From Gleimia coleocanis DSM 15436 (lineage in GTDB: Bacteria > Actinomycetota > Actinomycetes > Actinomycetales > Actinomycetaceae), in contig NZ_DS999545.1 of the NCBI RefSeq assembly GCF_000159015.1, forward strand, positions 62,001 to 126,000: a stretch of 64,000 bases of DNA, in the 5' to 3' direction. The first letter of the stretch is position 1, and the number at the start of each line of letters is the position of its first letter. This document shows positions 28,884 through 36,709 of the stretch, one piece after another. The translations under genes and the position numbers were made by a program. The notes below the pieces were generated by a model. The model made no database searches. It was not told the DNA's origin and worked only from the letters and a program-made list of their open reading frames with translations.

Positions 28884-29912
28884 ATGCGTGGTGTTTTTGT
28901 GGGTATTACGACTTTAGATGTGGCGCAGCTGGTAGCAACTGCGGTTGCGGAAAACCAGAAGGTTACTTCACTGGAGCAACTGATTTGTGCGGGTGGTCCG
29001 GCTACTAATGCGGCGGTTACTTTTGCTGCTTTGCAGGCTTTGCAAGTGCGGGTGGGGGAAGCCGAGTTTAAGCCTGCGCAACCACTGTTGGTTTCTGCTT
29101 TAGGGTTGGGTACGTCTTCAGAAATTATCCGCGCGGACCTGTGTCGGCAGGGTCTTGAAATAGTTGATTGTACTGACGTATCAGCAAAAGAGGAAGAAAA
29201 TCTTGCACCAGCAGTTTCAACTATTTTCGTAAACTTCGAAAATGGGTCTCGCACTTTAGCTTCTACTAATTCTCGCTTACCGCTGGATGTTGAAAAAGCG
29301 GTTTCTGGGGTAAGTAATTGTAATGAGGAAGTTTGTGTCGTCTTAGTCGATGGGCATAACTATGCTCTGGCATAAGCAGTGCTTCCCCTAGATTTAAACG
29401 AAAAAAGCAGTGCAATAGATTTTGGCGTTAACTGTGATTTGTTAGCAGATGACCCTTTTTCTCAGATTGAGGAAAAACCCAATTATCTGCGGATTTTGGA
29501 TGGGGGATCTTGGAAGCCGTGGCTACCTACCATCTTGCCTTTTATTGATGTGGCAGTAATTTCTGCGGACTTCAAAGCGCCTTTAGCAACTGATGTTGCA
29601 GATACTGTAGAGTTCCTTAAAGGTTTTGGAATTACAAAAGTAGTGCAGACGAACGGAGAGGAAAGTGTGCGCTACTGGTGGGATGGGGTCACGGGAAGCG
29701 TTGACGTACCTAGTGTGAAAACCGTGTGTACGCTGGGTGCGGGGGATATCTTCCACGGCGCTTTTGCCTGGGGGTGTGCTCAGCTGTGGAACCACACTAA
29801 TGAACTAAACGCTGTACAGGTTGTAGAAGTAATTCGTTTTGCTACCGCAATTGCAGCCAAGTCAGTTCAGTCATTTGGAACCCGCACTTGGCTGAAAAGC
29901 TTGGGAGCTTAA
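28884..29912 (+). pseudogene. PfkB-family carbohydrate kinase interrupted by an in-frame stop
   Basis: One continuous reading frame carries the ribokinase-type fold: GITTLDVAQL start, AGGPATNAAVT substrate motif, DGGSWKPWLP in the middle and the anion-hole motif CTLGAGDIFHGAFAWG near the end. It is broken at codon 164 by TAA (29373-29375), with no frameshift: the frame before (…VDGHNYALA) and after (AVLPLDL…) match the same family. A CAA or CAG to TAA change would explain it. A GTG at 29379 has no ribosome site, so reinitiation is doubtful. Likely a recent pseudogene, or a sequencing error. Confidence 0.8.
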
Positions 29913-29927
29913 ATCTGACTATTGAAC

Positions 29928-30695
29928 TCAACGAGTGGGAATCAACCGATTAGCCCACTCCACTGACAATGAGCGCAAGAATTCTGCCCCCTCGCCTAAA
30001 CCGAAACTATAATCGCGAGTAATCTCCACGTGCGAACCATCGCGTAATAGCGGGAAAGCCTCTTGGGTGAGTTCAATCAGGCCACGCACTTCGTCATCCA
30101 TATCGTGGATGATTAGCAGAGGAACCTGTACGTTCGCGAATAAGTCTTCAGTTTTATTCAGCGACAAATCCAACAGAGTCTGCCGAGAAATCACAAAGTG
30201 TTCACGCGCCGGACAAGTATCGTCAGGAATCTGCGCGTGCCCAAGCTTTTCTAAGTCGTCCAGCTGTGAAGAATCAAGGATTAAATCCCACGGAATGGTC
30301 AGTGGACCTGCTACTAGGGAAGTTAAAACCATGGTTTCCACTGGTTCTGGACAAGCTTTCAAAGCAGGAAGAGTCCCAAAACTGTGGGCGTGCAAAAGTT
30401 GGCGGGTGAAGCCTTGCTCCGCTAACCAAGAGGATGCGGAATGCAGATCTTCAATCTGATGTTTCAAAGTGATGACGTCATTATCGGAAGTACCACACCC
30501 AGAGTAGTCAAACTCTAAAGTGGCGAAACCAGCGGCCCGGTAAGCGGCAGCTAAACGGTCAAAGTGTTCACCAGAGTGACGGTCAGCGAGGAAAGAGTGA
30601 GAGAAAATCACGGCACGATCTTTAGCGTCAACAGGGTTGACGAAGGTTCCAGCCAGGTTGATCCCACGTGGGGTGGGGATAGTAATTTCGCTCAC
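29928..30695 (-). CDS. Alpha/beta hydrolase
   Basis: 255-aa cytoplasmic hydrolase. Oxyanion-side motif FSHSFLADRHSG, nucleophile elbow HAHSFGTLPA (Ser in H-S-F-G rather than the classical G-x-S-x-G) and acid in HDMDDEV. A clear catalytic His near the C-terminus is not obvious, although GSHVEI may supply it. Similar to the prolyl-oligopeptidase/esterase group; substrate unknown. Ends 15 nt from the pfkB pseudogene, convergent. Confidence 0.8.
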   Translation of the reverse strand: MSEITIPTPRGINLAGTFVNPVDAKDRAVIFSHSFLADRHSGEHFDRLAAAYRAAGFATLEFDYSGCGTSDNDVITLKHQIEDLHSASSWLAEQGFTRQLLHAHSFGTLPALKACPEPVETMVLTSLVAGPLTIPWDLILDSSQLDDLEKLGHAQIPDDTCPAREHFVISRQTLLDLSLNKTEDLFANVQVPLLIIHDMDDEVRGLIELTQEAFPLLRDGSHVEITRDYSFGLGEGAEFLRSLSVEWANRLIPTR

Positions 30696-30746
30696 CCTTT
30701 AAGCCTACGTGATTTACTTGGTTTTTTCTTTACCTCATTCAGAATC

Positions 30747-30755
30747 TGTGGATAA
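30747..30755 (-). promoter_or_regulatory. Single perfect DnaA box
   Basis: TGTGGATAA, the complement of TTATCCACA, in the divergent region between the hydrolase and the YtxH-like gene. Isolated, so it is only suggestive. Confidence 0.4.
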
Positions 30756-30829
30756 TTCCCAAATTTTCCCCTGCAATCCCCATTTTCCTGCGTTAAACTC
30801 AAAGAGGAAAGACTATTTAAGGAGCAAGT

Positions 30830-31129
30830 ATGGGTACTAAATTCGGTATCGTCGTTGGCGCAGGTTTAGGTTACCTGCTGGGCACTCGCGCCGGCCGAGA
30901 ACGCTACGAACAGATTAAGGAAGCTGCCAGCAAAGTACGTCAGAATAAGGTAGTTGCCGGCCCATTAGATGCTGCTGCTGAGAAAGTTTCCGAAGCAGTC
31001 CGTCGTGGCGGTGAAGCTGCGACTGATAAGGTAGTTTCCATTGTGAAAGAACGCGTTTTCGGTCAGTCTGAGCCTCGCTATGAGTACGTTGACGCGGAAG
31101 TTATTGAAGTCCACATGGACACGAAGTAG
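30830..31129 (+). CDS. YtxH-like small protein
   Basis: 99 aa. N-terminal glycine-rich membrane segment GIVVGAGLGYLLGTRAGRERY, typical of YtxH/general-stress proteins, followed by an amphipathic helical tail with Ala-rich repeats. Probably a small membrane-associated stress protein; function of the family is not settled. ATG follows AAGGAG. A terminator made of two inverted CCGAGGGCG words follows the stop. Confidence 0.75.
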   Translation: MGTKFGIVVGAGLGYLLGTRAGRERYEQIKEAASKVRQNKVVAGPLDAAAEKVSEAVRRGGEAATDKVVSIVKERVFGQSEPRYEYVDAEVIEVHMDTK

Positions 31130-31145
31130 CATTTTGAGTTTTTAT

Positions 31146-31183
31146 TTCCCGAGGGCGTTTCATTTGAGCGCCCTCGGAAATTT
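31146..31183 (+). terminator. Terminator built from an inverted pair of CCGAGGGCG words
   Basis: TTTCCCGAGGGCG (31145-31157) pairs with CGCCCTCGGAAA (31169-31180) around an 11-nt loop, and a short T-rich stretch follows. Both arms are exact copies of the dispersed 9-mer in opposite orientation. This is how uptake sequences are often used in Neisseria and Pasteurellaceae. Confidence 0.8.
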
Positions 31184-31323
31184 ATCTGCCTCCGCAACGC
31201 AACTTAAATGGGTGAGTGTAAAACACCGCCTATTTCTTCATATGAAAATGGGTTTCGCACACCCGAAGAACGCCTTGCGGACTCCCTAGTGGAATCGAAA
31301 AAAATATCGACTAGGCTAGACCT

Positions 31324-32454
31324 ATGACTAAAGACTCGAATCCAGCTCCAACTGCGGAACAAATCAAGCGTTGGCGACGCTACCTAGCGGAAGAACGCAT
31401 GGAAGGCGCCACCTACCGGGAACTCGCCGCAAAACGAAGCGGTGAAGAAGCAGAAATCCTCAACGGTTTAGCCCAAGCAGAAAAACGCCACGAGGAATAC
31501 TGGCTGGAACTGTTGGGAGAACACGCTTACCCACCTCCAAAACCTTCCTGGGGATCGCAAATTCTGGCGCTCTTAGCAAAATCCTTCGGGTCAATCTTCG
31601 TGCTTGCCCTGGCACAACGAGCTGAACAGCGTAACGAATACGATGAAGACTCTGACGCTACCGCAGAAATGGCAGCAGATGAACACATTCACGAAGAAGT
31701 TGTCCGCGCCCTCGCTGCACGTTCGCGAGAAAATATGTCCGGCACATTCCGCGCTGCAGTATTCGGAGCAAACGACGGTTTAGTTTCCAACCTAGCGTTG
31801 ATTCTGGGTATCGCCGCAACTGGTACTTCTAACCTGATGGTGATTGCCACGGGGATTGCCGGCCTACTAGCTGGAGCCCTTTCAATGGGCGCTGGCGAAT
31901 ATATCTCAGTGGCCTCTCAACGTGACCTTTTAGAAGCCTCTGACCCAGCTCCTGAAGTCCACCGAGCACTGACGAAACTCGACTTGCACGCGAATGAGCT
32001 GGAACTCGTTTTCCGCGCTCGCGGAGATTCTCCGGAGCAAGCTGCCGCACACGCGCAAATGTTATTCGCAGCCATGAGCCGTCCCGCTAATGACACTTCC
32101 ACGGGGCCACTGGTAACTCGTATGTCCATGATGGGTGCCCAATATCAGGGGCGTAACTCTGATGAGCATCTTTCGGTTGGTACGGCAGTAAGTGCGGCCG
32201 TATCCTCATTCATTTTCTTTGCAACTGGCGCTTTACTGCCGCTACTACCATTCCTCTTTGGTCTTTCAGGACTACCCGGCGTACTAGCTTCAGCACTGGT
32301 AGTTGGCATAGCTCTTATGTTCATCGGTGGGGTAGTCGGGATTCTTTCCGGTAAACCACCATTTTGGCGAGGAGTACGCCAGCTGACAATTGGCTATGGT
32401 GCGGCAGCGGTAACGTATTTCCTGGGATGGGTTTTCGGAAGCGTCACGGTTTAA
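31324..32454 (+). CDS. VIT1/CCC1-family metal transporter with N-terminal ferritin-like domain
   Basis: 376 aa. Residues ~10-130 form a rubrerythrin/ferritin-like helical domain with regularly spaced acidic and His residues (EERMEGATY, EKRHEEYW, DEHIHEEV). Residues ~140-376 are a VIT-type membrane domain with GANDGLVSNLALILG and GAGEYISVASQRD, the metal-binding membrane motif. The combination is known from membrane-bound ferritins that export iron or manganese; export is my inference. Weak ribosome site before the ATG. Confidence 0.87.
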   Translation: MTKDSNPAPTAEQIKRWRRYLAEERMEGATYRELAAKRSGEEAEILNGLAQAEKRHEEYWLELLGEHAYPPPKPSWGSQILALLAKSFGSIFVLALAQRAEQRNEYDEDSDATAEMAADEHIHEEVVRALAARSRENMSGTFRAAVFGANDGLVSNLALILGIAATGTSNLMVIATGIAGLLAGALSMGAGEYISVASQRDLLEASDPAPEVHRALTKLDLHANELELVFRARGDSPEQAAAHAQMLFAAMSRPANDTSTGPLVTRMSMMGAQYQGRNSDEHLSVGTAVSAAVSSFIFFATGALLPLLPFLFGLSGLPGVLASALVVGIALMFIGGVVGILSGKPPFWRGVRQLTIGYGAAAVTYFLGWVFGSVTV

Positions 32455-32585
32455 AGCTTTCTCACCGGGGCGAAAGTAGCAGAAATCCCCACTACCTTTT
32501 TCGTAGAATAATCCTTGGACCGCTTTTCCACACTAAGGTACGTGTTCGCTTAAACCACACGTCCGGGACTTCCACGGAGTAACCC

Positions 32586-33278
32586 ATGTTGGATTCATTA
32601 AATGAGAGCCTGCCCGACTTGTTTCGGGTTATTGACCTGACTGGCGTTTTCTTAAACGGCATTATTGGTGGTCGCTTGGCTCGGCAGAAGCGTTTCGATG
32701 CCGTGGGTTTCGCCGTTTTAGCAATCATGTCGGCACTGGGGGGCGGCATTGTTCGTGACCTGATGCTACAAGCTGGTCCACCGGTAGCAATCACTGACCC
32801 TTACTACCTGGTTACCGCTTTGCTGGGCGCATTTATTGCTTTCCTGTGGAAGTTTGACTCAAAGTGGTCTGTGCGCATGATTTTAGTAGCGGACGGTACG
32901 GTTTTAGGTACTTGGGCAGCAACTGGGGCGATTAAGACGTTGAATTTAGGGTTTGGCGTTATGCCAGCACTCTTACTGGGGGTGATGACTGCTGTGGGTG
33001 GCGGTATGATTCGCGACGTGTCGGCAGGTAGTGTTCCAATGGTTTTCGGAGGCAATAATCTTTACGCAACTCCGGCGGTTGTGTCTGCTTTGGTAATGGT
33101 GGGTTTCTTCTACATGAACCTGCCGATGTTGGGGATGCTTGTGGCAACGGTTGTGGGGGCATCTTTTACGGTGGTAGCGCATTGGCGTCAGTGGCAGTTG
33201 CCTACTAATCCGGATTGGACTTTGGATTTGCGGAGTTTTAAGTCGCGTTTCCCCAAGGGAATTAACAACAAGAAGTAA
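32586..33278 (+). CDS. TRIC-type trimeric cation channel (UPF0126)
   Basis: 230-aa membrane protein of seven segments built as two repeats, each with the TRIC motif GGxxRD: GGGIVRDLML near 58 and GGGMIRDVSAG near 138. Prokaryotic homologues are potassium-permeable channels. Codons are largely T/G-ending, unlike the preceding VIT gene. A DnaA-box cluster begins 2 nt after the stop. Confidence 0.88.
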   Translation: MLDSLNESLPDLFRVIDLTGVFLNGIIGGRLARQKRFDAVGFAVLAIMSALGGGIVRDLMLQAGPPVAITDPYYLVTALLGAFIAFLWKFDSKWSVRMILVADGTVLGTWAATGAIKTLNLGFGVMPALLLGVMTAVGGGMIRDVSAGSVPMVFGGNNLYATPAVVSALVMVGFFYMNLPMLGMLVATVVGASFTVVAHWRQWQLPTNPDWTLDLRSFKSRFPKGINNKK

Positions 33279-33279
33279 G

Positions 33280-33333
33280 TTATCCACAATATCCACAGTT
33301 TTGCACAAGATTTCCACAGACAATTGTGGATAA
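33280..33333. promoter_or_regulatory. Cluster of five DnaA-box-like sites
   Basis: Within 54 bp: TTATCCACA (33280-33288, perfect), ATATCCACA (33289), TTTTGCACA (33299), ATTTCCACA (33310), all forward, and TGTGGATAA (33325-33333), a perfect box in reverse. Spacing is close to one helical turn. No AT-rich unwinding element or dnaA/dnaN gene is next to it, so a DnaA-titration or reactivation site is more likely than oriC. Confidence 0.6.
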
Positions 33334-33370
33334 CTCGACTATTTGCGGTGGATTAGGCACACTTAAAACT

Positions 33371-34087
33371 GTGAAACAGCCAGAACCAAGAAAAACCAGT
33401 AAACCCGCCGACCTCATCATCTACCTAATCATCGGCATACTCTTCCTCTGGCTCCTCTTCACCCTAAAACCTGACCTACTCCGCACTCTCACCGGACAAA
33501 ACCAACTGGCAGACATTCCCGCATCGACAGCGAAAACTGCACTCCAACAGTTAGAAATCCGCCCTCGGACAGAACGCGCACCCGAATACCAACGCAACGA
33601 ATTCGGAGAATCCTGGGCAGACGTCGACGGAAACGGCTGCGACACCCGCAACGACATTCTGGGTCGCGACCTAATCGAAAAACAATACCGACGCGGCTCA
33701 AACTGCGTAGTCAAACAAGGCCTCCTAGAAGACCCCTACACCGGCGAAAAAGTAGCCTTCATACGCGGCCCGCAAACCTCTGAAATAGTCCAAATCGACC
33801 ACGTAGTAGCTTTAGGGGACGCCTGGCGATCCGGCGCCTACAAATGGGACCTGGCAAAACGCGAAGCCTTCGCGAACGACCCCGAAAATCTGCTGGCAGT
33901 AGTCGGATACGTAAATGAAGACAAAGGACGCTCGAGGGCGGACCAATGGCTGCCACCGCAAGAGGAATACCACTGCGCCTACGTAGCCCGCCAAATCAAA
34001 GTAAAAGCCAAGTGGCAACTCAGCATCATCAGCAGCGAAAAAGAAACCTTCGTGAACGTACTGGCAAACTGTCCAGCCACAGGTTAG
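33371..34087 (+). CDS. Membrane-anchored HNH nuclease (DUF1524/GmrSD C-terminal type)
   Basis: 238 aa from GTG 33371; a GTG at 33326 lies inside a DnaA box and is less likely. One N-terminal membrane segment (about residues 13-31), then an outer domain with the DUF1524 HNH signature: QIDHVVALGDAWRSGA, FANDPENLLAV and the EDKGRSRADQWLPP stretch. Two Cys pairs may form disulphides outside the cell. In actinobacteria such proteins are secreted or cell-surface nucleases; roles in nutrient recovery or DNA processing are possible. It has a CCGAGGGCG copy at 33560. Confidence 0.82.
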   Translation: MKQPEPRKTSKPADLIIYLIIGILFLWLLFTLKPDLLRTLTGQNQLADIPASTAKTALQQLEIRPRTERAPEYQRNEFGESWADVDGNGCDTRNDILGRDLIEKQYRRGSNCVVKQGLLEDPYTGEKVAFIRGPQTSEIVQIDHVVALGDAWRSGAYKWDLAKREAFANDPENLLAVVGYVNEDKGRSRADQWLPPQEEYHCAYVARQIKVKAKWQLSIISSEKETFVNVLANCPATG

Positions 34088-34167
34088 ATAAAATTTTTAC
34101 ATCGAAATGAAGTGAAAGAACCAGAGGAATAGAATAAAACTAACCTACTTTGAAGTGAAGGAAGAAA

Positions 34168-34533
34168 ATGGACCTGTTGCGTCGTATTATCGCAATGCTA
34201 ATCGTATTCGGTTTAGCCATCGCCTCCCCATACGGAATAGAACGTTGGATACGCTATATGCTGACCCCAGTCATATTCGCCTTATTGTTCTATAGCCCAA
34301 CTACTTTAAAAGACCCAAAAACACGCGGAATGCCAATGCTGCTGCGGTTTATTGCAGGGGTAATAACATTCCTAATGAGTTTTTTAGCCTACTTTGAACT
34401 CACTTCAATCGTGCAAATCCCCTTCGCCGTAATCTTTTCAGTCTTGATTTTTGCACCTGTTAAAAGTGAAGCTGACGAGAAAGCAGAAGCTGAATCAGCG
34501 AAACAGGCCAGCCACGCGGGCCTGTCGAGCTAA
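34168..34533 (+). CDS. Small four-segment membrane protein
   Basis: 121 aa with hydrophobic segments at about 5-22, 30-46, 62-80 and 82-98 and a charged tail (EADEKAEAESAKQ). It resembles the YrdB/DUF2568 group in size and layout, but I cannot confirm the family. AAGGAAG precedes the ATG. Its last 39 nt overlap the 3' end of the convergent App1-like gene. Confidence 0.65.
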   Translation: MDLLRRIIAMLIVFGLAIASPYGIERWIRYMLTPVIFALLFYSPTTLKDPKTRGMPMLLRFIAGVITFLMSFLAYFELTSIVQIPFAVIFSVLIFAPVKSEADEKAEAESAKQASHAGLSS

Positions 34534-35733
34534 ATCAAAACCATCGTGCCCCACGAAAACGGGGATAGAATCAGGGACTCCTTGGAAAATTGGAGACAGA
34601 GCGCCCAGAGCAGTGGCCTTACCTGCGGACAATAACAGTTCAGCCGGCGTGAGCGTACGAATCATAATACCCGCCACATGCTCTGGGTATTCCTGTGCAA
34701 ACTCTGCGTAAATTTGCGGATCATGCTGGCCATCATCACCAACTAAAAACCACTTCACCTGCGGGAACATCTGCGCTAAACGACGCAATTCTTTACGCTT
34801 ATGTTTTGGACCGGAACGGAACCAACCAGTCTGCGAAGGGCCCCAATCAGTCATCAACGGCGTACCCACCGGGAATAAACCACGCGTTAAGAAACGACGC
34901 AAACTGGGTGCCACATTCCAAGCCCCCGTAGAAAGATACACGGTAGGGGGAAGTAGCTTATCAGTCGCCTGCTGAGACGCGTGAGAATGAGATAAGAACT
35001 GTAAAAACTTACTCATCCCCGGCACAGCCTGACGGTCAGAAACATAAGTAATAAAAGCATTCTTAGCTGCCACCACAGGACGCGGCAACCACGAAACCAT
35101 AACAGTATCATCAACGTCAGAAACTACGCCGAAAGCCTCAGAATCAGCGACAATACGCACCGGCACTAACATTGGGCGAGACGCCCTCACGCGCTTATCC
35201 CCACGCTTCACCGCAACCGCATCCAAAGCCTGAATAGTAGCTACCTGCCAACCCGGCTCTAAACCATGATCAGTCAACACGATATCGACGTAGCCACCGC
35301 GGTCCGCGTTAAGAACCTTACGCGCCTTACCTAAAGTAACTAATACAGGTTGGAACGGAATCTGCGCATCAACAAACTGACGCCAACCACGTTCCCCACG
35401 CGACTGCGCAGACGTAGGCTCTTCAGCAGACTCACGGTAATTCTCACCAATCGCATCCATCAAAACCGGAGCAACAGGCAAATTCACTGAAGCCGCAACC
35501 TCAGCTACATCGTGAATAGTTGGAACCCCCGCATGACGGGCCCAAGCTTCAAAACGTTCCTCAAAAGGAGTAGGTGACATCAACGCGCGGGCAATCACAC
35601 GAGCCTCAGAAGTGGAGCCAAAACCGCCGTACCCAATCATCTCAGGACGCCAACCCAAATCGCGTAGCAGAGTCGCCACCGCAGAGTTAAAGAAATCCCC
35701 AAACTGAGTAACCGCAGTTAAAACAACCATCAA
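34495..35733 (-). CDS. App1-like phosphatidate phosphatase (DUF2183)
   Basis: 412 aa. The C-terminal domain carries the HAD-like DxDxT motif (SDVDDTVMVSW), YLSTGAWNVAPSLRRFL and WFLVGDDGQHDPQIY, the signature of the App1 catalytic domain that dephosphorylates phosphatidate. The N-terminal half (about 1-200) contains a region with beta strands and no clear family. No membrane segment is visible. ATG start at 35733 or one codon later. Convergent and overlapping with the small membrane gene. Confidence 0.85.
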   Translation of the reverse strand: MMVVLTAVTQFGDFFNSAVATLLRDLGWRPEMIGYGGFGSTSEARVIARALMSPTPFEERFEAWARHAGVPTIHDVAEVAASVNLPVAPVLMDAIGENYRESAEEPTSAQSRGERGWRQFVDAQIPFQPVLVTLGKARKVLNADRGGYVDIVLTDHGLEPGWQVATIQALDAVAVKRGDKRVRASRPMLVPVRIVADSEAFGVVSDVDDTVMVSWLPRPVVAAKNAFITYVSDRQAVPGMSKFLQFLSHSHASQQATDKLLPPTVYLSTGAWNVAPSLRRFLTRGLFPVGTPLMTDWGPSQTGWFRSGPKHKRKELRRLAQMFPQVKWFLVGDDGQHDPQIYAEFAQEYPEHVAGIMIRTLTPAELLLSAGKATALGALSPIFQGVPDSIPVFVGHDGFDLARQARVAGLFR

Positions 35734-35773
35734 AACCTACCTGGAACAGTAAACAAGTACCTTAAATTATAGG

Positions 35774-36655
35774 CTAAATATCGTAGCTCTTAGCCACGCC
35801 CAACAAAATACCGCCACCCACAACTAACGTGACGCCCACCAAAACAAAGACCATTTCCTTCTTAGTGCGCTTTTCACCCAGTAAGAAAATGCCACCCAAA
35901 GTGGAAATCACAACGCCCAGCTGTGACAAAGTGAAACCAGTAGCCACACCCAACTTAGAAGAAGAAATCAACAAAGTTAAGTTACCCAAAGCCCACATAC
36001 AGCCCGGACCAACCAAATAACCGAGCTTCTTAGTGAATAACGGCTGCGGGTAAGCCTTCGACAAGTACAGGGTGAAAACAACGCCTGAGAATAAAATACC
36101 AATCCCCATTGGGCCCAAAGCGTCATTCGGGTTCAGCTTAAAGTACTGGAACATTGGTGGGTAAATAGCGTAGAAAACGCCAGAAATAATCGCAAAAAAC
36201 ATGCCTTTACGCAGATTATATTCCGGTGACTTTGGGGAAGCGCCCTCGTGATAAGAAGTAGCGTAAATGCCAGTGATAATCATCGCCAAAGCTGAAATCC
36301 CCAAAGTGAAAGCCAAAGTTGCCTGCCACTCGCCCAACAGCAAAACGCCAATCAGTGCGTTTTGAACCAGCTGCACGCCCACAATCACGGGCATGGAACG
36401 AGAAACCCCTTGATACTTAAACGCCTGCAGCATAAAAATCTGCCCAAAAGACCAAAAAATCGCGCCAAAAAAGCCCAGCAGGAAAGCCTGCACACTCCAC
36501 TGGTTATCAATGAAAGGAACCAGCAGAAGCGAAAGCGTACCCGCACCCAAAGCCAAACCAAAGTTCTGCTGACGAGGATTCCCACCAATCTTGCCAACCA
36601 GCAAGTTCATGGTGCCAAACATTAAGGATGGGAACAGACCGATGAGAATGTACAA
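35774..36655 (-). CDS. GRP-family sugar uptake protein (GlcU/RhaT-like)
   Basis: 293-aa carrier with ten membrane segments, of the drug/metabolite superfamily. The N-terminal FGTMNLLVGKIGGNPRQQNFG and FWSFGQIFMLQAFKYQGVSRSMP are characteristic of glucose/ribose uptake proteins of Gram-positive bacteria. Proton-coupled glucose import would fit the nearby phosphoglucomutase. ATG at 36655. Confidence 0.85.
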   Translation of the reverse strand: MYILIGLFPSLMFGTMNLLVGKIGGNPRQQNFGLALGAGTLSLLLVPFIDNQWSVQAFLLGFFGAIFWSFGQIFMLQAFKYQGVSRSMPVIVGVQLVQNALIGVLLLGEWQATLAFTLGISALAMIITGIYATSYHEGASPKSPEYNLRKGMFFAIISGVFYAIYPPMFQYFKLNPNDALGPMGIGILFSGVVFTLYLSKAYPQPLFTKKLGYLVGPGCMWALGNLTLLISSSKLGVATGFTLSQLGVVISTLGGIFLLGEKRTKKEMVFVLVGVTLVVGGGILLGVAKSYDI

Positions 36656-36709
36656 AATGATTCCTTAAGAAGCCAGTGTTGAATGGAATATAAGTAAATT
36701 AAAACATGC

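Noticed and set aside
29373-29375. Programmed readthrough (selenocysteine or pyrrolysine) in pfkB
   Set aside because: The codon is TAA, which is used for neither, and no conserved stem-loop follows.
31200-31270. CATATG sequence near 31240 as another palindrome-family member
   Set aside because: Only the hexamer is shared; flanks do not match the unit and no pairing partner is present.
33280-33370. Origin of replication at the DnaA-box cluster
   Set aside because: No dnaA, dnaN, gyrB or rpmH nearby, no AT-rich unwinding element and few boxes; a titration-type site fits better.
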